From positions 186,001 to 250,000 of the forward strand of contig JAQSEB010000200.1 of NCBI GenBank assembly GCA_030063045.1: a DNA stretch of 64,000 bases, given 5' to 3'. Shown one piece after another: positions 26,180 through 37,268 of the stretch. The notes under the pieces were generated by a model, which did no database searches, had not been told where the DNA came from, and worked only from the letters and a program-made list of their open reading frames with translations. Made by a program: the position numbers and the translations under genes. The stretch comes from Pratylenchus scribneri. Lineage: Eukaryota > Nematoda > Chromadorea > Rhabditida > Pratylenchidae. The first letter of the stretch is position 1. Each line of letters begins with the position of its first letter.

Positions 26180-28162
26180 TTATTCCTCTTCCAAATTTAT
26201 TCTTCTTTCATTCTCCAATTTTTTGGGTAATCCGGCTGATTTTGTGTGCCCGATGACCATTCCATCATTTCTGCTTTTTATATTCTTCTTTCCGCCAAGA
26301 AGGAATGAATGTGCCTTTTTTGTAATTTCCAATTGGTCCGCCGTTTGGCCGAACATTAATTTGAATTGCCAATTATCCATTTTTGGGAACTAAATAATAA
26401 TATTTAAATTTAATTTATTACCATTTTGATGAGTCCATTTTCCTCCAATTCTTGGCCATAAATATGTTCCAATCCTTCAACGAATAATTCAGATGGAATT
26501 CCATTTCTTTGCCTTTTTCCATTTCTCCACCATTCTTCTCCAATTCTCTCCTTTTTCCTTGGACTTCTTTCCCTTTTTCGCCTCAAAATTTGCAATTTCC
26601 GTTCAAAATTTTGCGATCGGGGCTTAAATTGATCAAATTTTCAACCACTTTTGGTTGGCCCATTCCCGGCTCACCGATGGTTTCCTTATATTCCATTTCC
26701 GATTGCCTCCGGGCGTTTTTTGTGGAGATTGATTGTCCAAATCCAAAACATCATTTGAAGAAGTGGTTTCCGATAAATTTGGCTGCAATTTGTCCCAATC
26801 ATCCAAAATTCCATGCACAACACTAAATATTAATAAAATGGATGAATTTAATGATTGTCTATTTTCATTCACCTTGCTTCAAGTGGTCCAAAACTTTGCT
26901 CCGGAATTGGTGAATGAAAGAAGGGAGAGGAGGAGGAATTCAATGATGAATATTCCGAATTATGGTCAAATTCGAGGAACAATGGAGGCGGCAAAAATGA
27001 ACGATTTGTGGGTGAAATGTGGGGAATTTGAGGCGAAATTTGGCCAGAATTGGTAGAGGAGGAAGTGGAATTGAGGAAAGAAATTGATGAATTAGTGAAT
27101 GGGCATGATAAGGAGGAGATGGATGAAGATGTACAACAGGAAATCTGAAAATTATTATTAAAAATTAAATTATTAAAATTGAGTGAATTGACTTGATGCC
27201 GGTTGCTGGAATTGATGAAAATTCCCTTGCTGGGTGTTTCAATTTTTGCCGAATTTAGCGAGGAATTTGATGAATCCAAAAAACCAGAATCCTGCGATAT
27301 TCTCCCTTTCCTCATTTTCTGATGTTCCCTAAAGCCATTTTCATCTGTCAATTTCTTTTGCTCTCCATTTTTCCCATCCATAAGCTGATTTCTGGTTATT
27401 TGTTCCGGCTGTTCGCCACAAAAACGGATGCCTTAAATTAAATTGAAATTCGACCAGTTTGGCATTAAATTCACCGATATAATTGTGCAAATTCAATGGT
27501 TTTAACACCGGTTGATCATTTTCATTTTGGCCATTTGAGATGGCAGAGGAGCAGGAGGCAGAAGATTGACTCGATTTTGGTGATATATCGAGCCCAACTT
27601 CTTTTTGCCTTTCTTTGATGAAGAAGGAACGAAGTGGGGATCGGGACAAATAGATGGCCAAAGATTGGCTGGGAGTGCGCAAAGTTGGGGAGGAAAATTG
27701 AGTGGAAGACTAATATGAAAAGAGGATTAGAATTTATTGGACGTGAAAATAAGGACCATTATTTTGTTGGATGGCGGGGAATTGAAGAAGGCGGATGCTG
27801 AAATTGAACAGAATCCGCCATTTGAATTCCTTTTTTGGCCAATTGAAGGCGAAGAAATGGAAAATTTAGAGGCTGAATCGGCCGAAGAAGGAGAAGGGCA
27901 ATGGCACAACGAAACCGTCCTTTTAGCCGAACGCAATGATTTCCGCATTCGACGTCGATCCGGGGTCTCCTTAAAAGCAAAGAGAATTGATATTTTTTAA
28001 TAAATTTTGATTTGGACTGACCAAAACGCTAACCACCGATGGCCATCCACCATTGTCAGCGACCACCAATTCTTCATCGGAAGAGGAAGAAGAACAACCG
28101 GGATTATTGGAAATTTTATTAGCCGGAATGGTGGCGGCAAATTGGGGCAAATCGGCGGACAT
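26180..28162 (-). CDS. Ser-rich, mostly disordered protein of unknown function
   Basis: Read right to left, seven or so exons join in phase. The start at 28160-28162 gives MSADLPQFAATIPANKIS. Next are ETPDRRRMRKSLRSAKR (from about 27.97 kb), then an exon starting SSTQFSSPTLRTPSQSLAIY (27.71 kb) with an intron after LNLHNYIG. The following exon has IRFCGEQPEQITRNQ and GRISQDSGFLDSSNSSLNS, then a Ser/Asn-rich exon, then VVHGILDDWDKLQPNLS, then a basic exon with RRKRERSPRKKER. The last exon (26180 to about 26393) has MDNWQFKLMFGQTADQLEI and ends at 26180. SP/TP sites are abundant, which suggests phosphoregulation. The terminal exon looks the most conserved in character. I do not recognise a domain. 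Consistent phase across all joins supports a real gene. Confidence 0.65.
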
Positions 28163-28769
28163 CTCTTAAAATTTGGTTGGAATAAGCCATAAAGAAAAAT
28201 GAACATTTTGAGGGAGGAGAATGAATGGAAGGGAAAGGCAAATAAAACTTTGGAATTGGGTGAAGGAAATGGTGGTAAAATGGGTCAGGCGGCATCCGGG
28301 GCTGGCTGAATATTAGCAAGTGAAGGAGGAAGGAATTAATTATTCGCAGGCGCCAGCAGTCAGATATGAGATGGAATAGAATTGACCAGCGAAATTTGCA
28401 TTCTTGGGATCAAAAATTGGCCATTTGGCGCACATTTCGATTTATAACATTTTGGGATGGTGTGAGAAGTGAATAAATAAAGAGAAAGACAAGGGGTGGA
28501 ATTAGGGGACCAAAACAAGTCGTTGATGGGACGGGAAATTCATTGGCTGCTTGGTGACAGTCGGTGGCTTCGAATCCCCTTCCCCTTCGAAGTGTCCATA
28601 TTTCTTTTGGGATGGGAAACTCCCTTCTTTCATTTCCTTATCCGAACTATCAATCGACCCTGGGCAATGTTTTTCTTTCTCCGAATTGGTTGGCAGCAAT
28701 TAATTTGGAACAAGGAAGAGAAGGGCCAAGGACATTGTTCATTCCATTCATCAAGAAAAATAGTTGAAA
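28163..28769. other. Intergenic
   Basis: Probable promoter region of the Ser-rich gene followed by unassigned sequence up to the minisatellite. Open frames present at 28.5-28.7 kb run straight into the array and show no domain. Confidence 0.4.
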
Positions 28770-28777
28770 TACAAATC

Positions 28778-29430
28778 AGAATGGGGCAAAACACAATTAC
28801 AAATCAGAATGAGTCAATTACAATTACAAATCAGAATGGGGCAATTACAATTACAAATCAGAATAGTGCAATTACAATTACAAATCAGAATGGGAAATTA
28901 CAATTACAAATCAGAATAGTGCAATTACAATTACAAATCAGAATGGGGCAATTACAATTACAAATCAGAATAGTGCAATTACAATTACAAATCAGAATGG
29001 GAAATTACAATTACAAATCAGAATAGTGCAATTACAATTACAAATCAGAATGGGGCAATTACAATTACAAATCAGAATAGGGCAATTACAATTACAAATC
29101 AGAATAGTGCAATTACAATTACAAATCAGAATGGGGCAATTACAATTACAAATCAGAATTACAATTTAGTGCAATTACAAATCAGAATTACAATTTAGTG
29201 CAATTACAAATCAGAATGGGGCAATTACAATTACAATCAGAATGGGGAAATTACAATTACAAATCAGAATGGGGCAATTACAATTACAATCAGAATGGGG
29301 AAATTACAATTACAAATCAGAATAGTGTAAATTACAATTATAAATCAGAATGGGGCAATACAATTACAATTAAGAATGGGGCAATTACAATTACAAATCA
29401 GAATGGGGCAATTACAAATACAATTACATT
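28778..29430 (+). repeat. 27-bp minisatellite array 2
   Basis: About 25 tandem units built on ATTACAAATCAGAAT followed by GGGGC, AGTGC or AGGGC and then AATTACA; the basic period is 27 bp. Some units are shortened to 22-24 bp (GGGAAATTAC forms). Two copies of the 29-bp form containing ACAATTTAGTGCAATTAC sit near 29155-29210. The array belongs to the same family as those at 11.3-12.4 and 42.2-43.7 kb and has the opposite orientation to the first. It degenerates at its right end (29340-29430). Confidence 0.96.
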
Positions 29431-32400
29431 GAAAAAATTAAAGATGAATTAATTTGAATAAAGAAGGATGGAAAAAAAAGATTGCCCAATTCGTCGTACA
29501 TTAGAGAATATAAAAGCAAAGAATCAAAAAATATTTGCATTGTTGGACAATAAGGCCATTGTAAGCTGCTCTTTCTTGGAAACTTCCGCCGCAATCTTCG
29601 TCGGTTTCCTTCGCCGATCACATTTCTTTTTGAAGGCGGCCTGCGGGCGATGGACGGGAAATGAAGGAGAAGAAACCGACAGAAATGGGCCGACGATAGA
29701 ATCGATATTCGGGTGGGCAGAAATTGGAGAAAAAAGAAATGTAGGGCCGGAGAATAGCGCCGAAGGGCAGCATAACGCGCAATAAAACATGCAAATATAG
29801 GAAAGAAAAAGAAGGGAGGAAAGGGTGGGACGAGGGGATGCCCAAATATAAATGGAGGGAATGGGAAGAAAGGCCCAATAAGCAGGTTGAGGGGTTGTAT
29901 TGTTCGGCATTGGGAGGGGAAAGTGGCCTCAAAAGCATATTTTTTGCTGGTTCAGATTTTGCGCAATTTTTGTCTAAATGAAAAAGAAAAGAATGCCCAA
30001 AATATGTATTCAGGCGCATTATTTAATCGGATGGATTGTGTTGTGGAATATGGAGATGGATGGATGAAATAATGAATTCACCAAATGGCAACGGACGGGC
30101 AATTAAGCGAGTGACCAGCAGAGGGGCCGGTTCCGCAAGGAAATGGGACGAAAGGAGACAGATGTGCGGCGAAGACAACGGTTGGGAGGAAGGAAGTAGC
30201 CCTTTCTTCCTCCTGGCTGCTTCTGCTGATTGACAGTGCCGAACCCGGCACTTTTGGTCAGTGACTTTGGCAGACCGGAAGTTGTTGGGAATGGAGCCGG
30301 ATTGGCAAAATTGAAAAGAAGGAGATAAGATTTTTGTTAAAAATAATGAAATTGCCTTGGGCCAAAAAAAAGAATTAATAAAATAAACAAATTTTGGAGT
30401 TTTTTTTTGCCGATCCTCCCTCCCATCAGACATCAATAAAATCGCCTCAGGCAGACTCAAAATAATTCCATTTCCTTCCCGATAAACAGAAAAATGGGTA
30501 ATGGAAGGAAGAATTGGTCTTTTCTACAATAAAATGTGGGCAAAATGCCCAAGTTCATTGTTCTTTTTCCTGTCGGCCGGTCAACAATTGTTTAGGATCA
30601 AAATGGGAGGATGCGCAATTTGGGTCAGCAATGCCTACGGTCTCCAACAAAAAAAGAATAGAAAGGAAAAACGAGGACAATGATGGGAAATTATATTGGG
30701 AGAAGTTTTGCATTTTGCAGAATTTTCTATCCATTTCAATTCAACCCAATTTCTCATCAAAAGTCAGTGTGACTGTGACCAATAAAAAGATGGAGGCAAA
30801 TGGATTCATTGAAGTTTGCCGCCTTTGGTAGAGTCATAAAATGACTGTTGAAATCCCATTTGCTAGGGATAAAGGGGATGGGATTCGCGCAATTGCGATG
30901 AAGGTCGACAGACTGGAATTGGCCTGTCTTTAGATGGTGGTCTGGCTTGGGGATTGGATGGGGGCAAATGGGCCGTACAATTTTTAGGGCATTTGATTTA
31001 GAAAAGAGAGCAGACTAGTCGAGTCATCCAATTCGGGTCATTTGGCTCTCAGCGGGGGAAAATGGCCGATGGATGGATTTTGAAGGGATTTAGGACAGAG
31101 AATGACTGACCCAGCGGGCTAATAATATCCCCTTCAATCCTCGCACGGTTCAGGGTCGGCCAACTAAGTTGCCCTCCCCCTCTCCACCCATATTACCTTT
31201 TTATATTTGCTTTGGTTTGGCCGAGGGAAACTAAATCCCCTGAATCCGTCCAATCTAACTTTTGGGAGGATTGATTGCCATTGTAAAAAATGAGGAAAAT
31301 TTGCTCAAAATTGTCATCGAATTTTTAGTACTCTCTTATTCGGCAATCCATCAAAAAGGGAAAGAAAGCCGCGCGGGATGAGATGGATGATGGCAAGAGA
31401 AAGATGATGAGGCAAATGGCCATTTTCGCCTGGGGCAAAATTTTCCATTCGCCCTTTCCCTGTGACTCAAAATGAGGGCCATTTTTGGGTGAAAAATATA
31501 ATCGGAATATTCGCGCATTGAATATGCAAAATGCCGACAAACTTGGAAGTTAAAAAACATTTAAAGAGGATAATTATGGAAAAGGAATAATTCCGTTGCT
31601 TTCTCCTAATCTTGCTTAATCCCCACAAAATCATCAAGGTAATTATTTTACAATACCCTTTTTTGGTTATTTCTCGCGCCGACATGGGAAATGCAAATTA
31701 ATTGCCTCCATTCTTAGCGAATGAACCGATGCATTCAGTTATGGTTTATGGGAAAGGAATGGACAAATTTGTGAAGACATTATGAATTGGCTGGATGGAA
31801 ATTGGAATTGAATAAATTGATGAGGGAATAATACTTCTTTTGAATGACCCATTGGCCAATTCAATGTCATTTCCATACAAATTCATTTAATTATTGAAGC
31901 AAACAAAAAACTTCCACAAAATTCAATGGGAAAATGGCCAGCAGATGTGAATAATTTTAGGCCTACTCCTTTTTCATTGACCAATGGAAAAATGGGGGAA
32001 TAAATGTTCATAAATGCCCCTCATATTCCATTTTCATCTCTCCCGGGTGACCGGCCCATTCAAATCCTCTCATAAAAAAAGAAAACACTTGCCAATGCCA
32101 TTCCATTATTCATTTGAGTGAGAATAAGTGGGTTGGACAATAATATATATATTTTTTGGTGGGCCATTGAAAAGGAATAAATATTAATGAATGCCAATGC
32201 CATCCAACCAACATTCAATCAATCAAACTCTCGCCTGGGCCTGATTTTAACACTTTGGCTCGAGAATTATAGGTCGGACGTTTGCATAATTTACGATTAG
32301 CAACAATAGCTCTGCGCATAAAATAAATGGATATATAAAAATAGGAGAATAAATGGATACAAAACAATGTTGGAGATATTCGAGGCTAAGAACATAAATA

Positions 32401-32754
32401 AAGGGTTGTACCTTGCGCATTTATAATAATATTGGAATAGTCCCCTGAAGGGGAGGGGCATACATGAATACCTAACATTCCCCGAGGCAAATTTTTTGTA
32501 AAAAGCAAAATGGCAAATATATGCCTAGTCTATTGCCTACGGTGCTAATGTTAACTAGACAAAAATTAAGAGTTAATTACTATTGTGGAATGTAAATTGG
32601 AAATTTGATGGAAGTGATAAGTGATGAGAACAACTTTTTTATTCCGATGAAATAATTAACAATAAAAGATGATCAAGAATACGGCTTGTCAACAAATTGT
32701 CGTTTTCTTCTTTTCATTAGCATATTCTTCTCTTCGCATTCTTCTAAAGCCGCC
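29431..32754. other. Gene-poor spacer, 3.3 kb
   Basis: Short ORFs on both strands without domains, splice logic or convincing composition. An AT dinucleotide run lies near 32145. Nothing I can support as a gene or RNA. Confidence 0.45.
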
Positions 32755-33610
32755 TCATTCATCTGGAATTTCAATTTCTCCGTTGCGAATTTGATCCACA
32801 ATGTCATGCGGATGTTGCCCATCAATCGTGCAGCCAACCGATTGTGCGGTGCCTAATATGTTTTAGATTAAAAAGATAAATTGATCATCAAGCAAACCTA
32901 AAATTTCCTTGACAGTACCCTCCAACTTCTTTGCCATTGAACGAGGGCGCATTTGTCGAGCAATGTTGATGATTTGCTCAATGACCAAATTGCCACTGTG
33001 TTTAACTAAAATATGATTTGATTAATATATTAATGGCGGAAACTGGAGCCATTCTAGACATTTTGAACCTTATAAATTGAAACCTGATTCTGATTGGAAG
33101 GCATAGACTTGGCAGTCGGATGCCAGCCAACTTTATTTTCAATTAAAAACAAAGAAGACCGGGGGATGAGGGCCATCATTGCCCCCTACCCTCTCAACAA
33201 GCATAATTCATTTTCCATACCATTCTTCACTTTCTTGCGGTCACGTGGTGGTTCTCGGAGCTCCTTGACGATCAATGAGGCAGCCGACGGCACAACTTCG
33301 ATTTTGGCAATACGATTTTGGATGGTCAGTTTGCAAGTCACTTTGAGGCCTTTCCAGTCTTGAGTTGCCTTTGCAATGTCTTCTCCAATCTTTTTTGGCG
33401 ACTGTACAAAATTTGCTTTGTTATGATGGATTTTTAATTTTATTAAGGCTTACCAATCCTAACGGACCAACTTTTGGGGCAAGGGCTGATGTTGCGCCTA
33501 TTTCTCCGCCAACACAACGCAAATAAACTAAATTATTCGTAAATTATTTGCTAGATTGAATAAAAAATTTTACTGATTTTCACTTCGCTTGGATCAAATT
33601 TTGGAGGCAT
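32755..33610 (-). CDS. rpl-12: 60S ribosomal protein L12 (uL11)
   Basis: Read right to left: start at 33608-33610 ([12 protein letters not shown], exon 33574-33610), then [20 protein letters not shown] and PLGL up to about 33456. The next exons give [39 protein letters not shown] and [17 protein letters not shown] (about 33220-33402), then [20 protein letters not shown] with [16 protein letters not shown] (about 32900-33004), and lastly [20 protein letters not shown] ending EIEIPDE at 32755. It is essentially full length (about 165 residues) and colinear with metazoan RPL12, which forms the base of the ribosomal stalk at the GTPase centre. The gene is complete and clearly functional. Confidence 0.96.
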
Positions 33611-34081
33611 TGTTTCTTCTTATTATAATTGTAAATTCAATTTGTTTATATTATCTAAAAAATTAACATTAACAAAAACAACGCCTTTTTTAACAAATAT
33701 TCTACATTAAATCTTTCGCATAAATTTTATTTTAGGATTTGCAATTCACTTTTCACTTGTCCTTACTTTTTTTCATTTCAGTTAAGTGTCAGCGTCATCC
33801 AAAATTGGGATGGGGGGTGTATACTGTAGTGAAAAAGAAAGAAGGATAGACAGAGAAAGAAAAAAAAGAATATACGAAATTTCCGTGATAAAGAAAAATA
33901 TTTTTGGCCGTATGTTTTTATTCTTTAATTAAATGATTTTTAATCCTAATTAATCCTAATTCCTAACTTAGACCTAGCCCTCTAGCCCCTAGCCTAGCCT
34001 AGATTAGACCTAGCAGCTAGCATCTAGGCCTAAGAATAATACAAATTTCCAAAAAATTAACTTAGATTAAAAATTTTATAG
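33611..34081. promoter_or_regulatory. Divergent promoter region of rpl-12 and INTS14
   Basis: A 471-bp AT-rich spacer between two divergently transcribed genes. It contains an A/G-rich run at 33825-33890 and a CTAG-rich stretch (CCTAGCCTAGCCTAG-like words) at 33960-34035. No specific factor site is assignable. Confidence 0.4.
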
Positions 34082-35770
34082 ATGAAAATATATTTGGCAC
34101 TTGATTGTTCTTTATCATTGATTGTTCAACATTCGACGGGTCCAATTACCCAAAGCAAATTTCAAAGAGCAATCCAATTTATGAATGGCATAATAAACAA
34201 CATGGCAAATGCAGGAATTGATGTTGATTTGGTATGGAATTTAAATTATTAAAAAATAATTCTTCAATTTAAGGTGGAATTTTCAAAAGAACCCAAAATT
34301 TTGAAACGTTCACTTCGCCCCGAAAATGATGTAGCCGAATTTTTCCCTCCGTAAATCGATTAAATTTTAATAAAATTAAATAATTAAAATTTGCAGAAGT
34401 GCAATCAAACCAGGGACACCTGATTTTTTATTGTTGAGAGATGTTATATTGAACGATGCCGTTTTGAATGATTTTGAATTGATTTTATTGTTGGAGGGAA
34501 GCAATTATAAATGGGTAAGAAAATAAAATACTTAATTATTGTGATTAAATTTTCAGATCCCGCATTCATTTCGACTTCCTTGTCCAATTTATTTTATACT
34601 ATTGACTGATTGGCCAAATTCTGTTTGTTCGCCGCTGCTTTCTGATCTACTTTTGATCTCTTCCGAATATTCAAAGGACCCAAATCCAACAATAATATGC
34701 AAAGATGAGGATGTTCAAACAGCATTGGATGAAATTATCAAAATTCCAAGATTACAAAAGGAAGGAACATTGATTATAAACGAAGAAAAGAAAATAAATG
34801 TAATTGAAGGTTTTTGGTTAAATCGAAATTATTTTAAGGTTGAATTTATTCCCGGTTTGCCAAAACTTCCAGTTTATTCATTTGATGGTAAAATGATTAA
34901 ATATTTGGATTCGTCACCGGAAAAGAATTTTACAATTAAATTGATTGGATTCACAAATAGCCAAAATTTATTCAACGTTAAATCATCTCCACTCGCCCAT
35001 TGTATTAAACCTATCGGTATCGGTAATTTTTTATGGAAAATGTTTTTAAATTTTCTATTTTACAGATAATTTTGACTTTTTAAATTCAATGGCCGAAGTT
35101 TTGGGGAATGAAGGGATGGTCGCAATTTTTCAACATTTAACCACCGGTGAGGAATATGCACTAAAACCATTTCGGTAAATTTAAACACCCAAAAAACCAA
35201 TTTATTTTGAAGGAATGATCCATCAAATTTGTGGGTCCTTTGTTTGCAATTTATTCCATCTTCAACATTCAAATGGGAACAAATGGAAACCGCACAAACG
35301 GAAACAACAAAAAGTTTTTAAACCATTTCTTTTTAAAAATATATTATTTTATTTAGAATGCCGGTACCCAGAAATAAGTTATAAAGCCAGTGCCACTCCC
35401 CAAATTCATTGGATCGATCAGCACGGAATACAAACGGATATGCAAAAACTTCATCGATTGTTGAAGCGGACTGACCGGGTTGATTTATTTTATCAAGTTT
35501 GTTGTCGAAAATATTTTAAATTAGCCAAATCCAATTTTATTTAGGAAATTCAGCGAATATCGAATAATGCAATTGCTTTTGGATATCACAATTTTGCTGA
35601 AACATTCGCAAATATGCTCGATGCCAAATGTGCGAATATTCCCGCAGAATGTAAGGCACATTTGATCAGAACGACAGATTTATTAAGGTTAAAATAATTT
35701 AATTTTAATTTATATAATTTTTAGGAAGGGAGGATTCAAATTGATCAGCGAAACAAAATTAATAATGTGA
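34082..35770 (+). CDS. INTS14: Integrator complex subunit 14 (VWA9) homologue
   Basis: About nine exons. The N-terminus MKIYLALDCSLSLIVQ begins a von Willebrand A fold with a DxSxS metal-site motif, as in INTS14. Exons give VEFSKEPKILKRSLRPENDV, GTPDFLLLRDVILNDAVLND and the large exon 34557-35022 with FRLPCPIYFILLTDWP and LPVYSFDGKMIKYLD. The next has LNSMAEVLGNEGMVAIFQHL (the EGMVA segment of INTS14). C-terminal exons give IHWIDQHGIQTDMQKLHRLL, NAIAFGYHNFAETFANMLDA and LIRTTDLL, matching the INTS14 end (IKPSGLQTDVQKI, AALAFGF, ADMLE). It is part of the Integrator module (INTS10-13-14) that guides snRNA 3' processing and promoter-proximal termination. The middle is strongly diverged. Exon joins near 35170-35360 are uncertain; an intron with a stop-bearing frame is present there. 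Confidence 0.82.
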
Positions 35771-36165
35771 TTGATTTTGATTGTGAAAATATGTATTATT
35801 TTTAATTGCTTTATTTTTTTTCCCAAAAATTAAAAAAAATAAAGTACAATCTTTTTTTTTTGGAAAAGAACTGCAAAATGGGATTCATTGGGTGGAGGGG
35901 GTTGTCTAAAATGAATATGTTTAATTTTTTGAGAGGCTAATTAATCAGCCATTTTCTCATCAGTCCAGACATCAACCGGTTTAAAACACAATCCTAATCT
36001 TCAATAATTTCAATTATTACCAATCACTTTTATTAATGAAAATTTCTTTTATAATATTTATGAAGAAAATACAATAGAAAGATATGTCTATTTAAAGCTA
36101 ACAATTAAATTATCTTGATTGTCTTTGTCCCAATATCACAATTGAATGAGGATCATCATTTATTA

Positions 36166-36786
36166 TTAGGAAGGCACATCTGCGGGAGTGGAATCCAATT
36201 CCATTTCATCGTCTTTCTTTAAAATTAAAAAAAATCATTTAAATAAAATGAATTAATTAAATGGATCACCTCATCTGCTGTCGCTGATTCCTGATTACGT
36301 GATTTTCTCTTTTTTGGAGTATTTTCCTTTGGAATTGATTGATTTGAGAAAATAATATTTGCAATCCATTTGAATAATATGATCAAATGGGCAGCCTTCG
36401 GTTCGAATTTTTGCAAGATTGGTGAAATAGTCTTAATAAAAAAAAATGTTAATTAATGTTAATTTGTTAACATATACCTGTTGGTAGAGATGCTCTCCTC
36501 CGAAGCCGGTTATATAGAGAATGCACATGAATTTGATTAATGAATAGCATGGAATAATATTGGGCAAGGAAAAAATGTTCGCAATTCCTTCAACGGTAAC
36601 CAAGCTGGCAAAAAGTACCCAATATTTTGCTAAGGGCACCTTAAAAGCCAAAATTTAAAATACAAAATAATTTGCATTCATTACCAATCCCCTTGTCCTT
36701 CTCGTTTTGAGTTGACGCCATGTTTTGAATATCGGAAAAATTGCGCCGATGACAATGCCACATATATCCAGGAAAATTCCAATCAT
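36166..36786 (-). CDS. TB2/DP1/HVA22 (REEP) family ER-shaping protein
   Basis: Read right to left: MIGIFLDICGIVIGAIFPIF then KTWRQLKTRRTRGL (exon about 36684-36786), PLAKYWVLFASLVTVEGIAN then IIPCYSLIKFMCILYITGFG (about 36479-36643), ILQKFEPKAAHLIILFKWI (about 36270-36432) and a short acidic tail DDEMELDSTPADVPS ending at 36166. The pattern is hydrophobic hairpin, basic loop, W-x-L-F-x-x-x-T-x-E, hydrophobic hairpin and HLYQQ, as in REEP/Yop1 proteins. These insert as wedges and shape tubular ER or modulate membrane trafficking. Length (about 150 residues) fits the short REEP5/6-like group. It is divergently arranged with lin-54 across a 482-bp spacer. Confidence 0.85.
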
Positions 36787-37268
36787 TATTGAGGTTGATT
36801 GCTTGCTAAGATTTAGAAATTAACTTTGGGACGAAATCGAGACCTGCTCTGCTCTGATCTGAAAAATTTCAATTTTATTTTTTTTTTGCAAAATTTTCTC
36901 ATAAAAGTAAAAACATTCGTTCAAAAAATTTTCTAATATTATGTATAGGTTTTATTTTTCTCTTTCTTTCTTCTAAATAACTCTTTTGAGTACCGTAAAA
37001 TTTGGTGAGTTTGGGTGGTTTTCGATGGTCGATGCTTATTCATTGGTGGAAATGATAATTTAATTAGGTATTATATCAAAGCTTCGGAAAAACCGACAAC
37101 AAGATCAAAAGAATTGATTTGGGTATAAAACTCAACAAGTTAAACTAAACCAAAAAACAATTTTAGGAACGAAGAATTTTTAAATTTTCAAAAAATTTTT
37201 AGATTGGGCATAAGGCGACATAATTCAAATTGAAAAAATTAAAAATATCGAAAATTCAAATTTAAAAA
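36787..37268. promoter_or_regulatory. Divergent promoter region of REEP-like gene and lin-54
   Basis: An AT-rich spacer with long T and A tracts near 36870-36960 and 37150-37260. No factor site can be assigned with confidence. Confidence 0.4.

Noticed and set aside
29524..30460. Overlapping minus-strand open frames of 128-145 codons
   Set aside because: No domain or signal. Hydrophobic composition reflects A/G-rich plus-strand spacer sequence.
32220..32340. Possible small RNA or tRNA gene near GGCTCGAGAATTATAGG
   Set aside because: I could not fold a cloverleaf with A- and B-box consensus.
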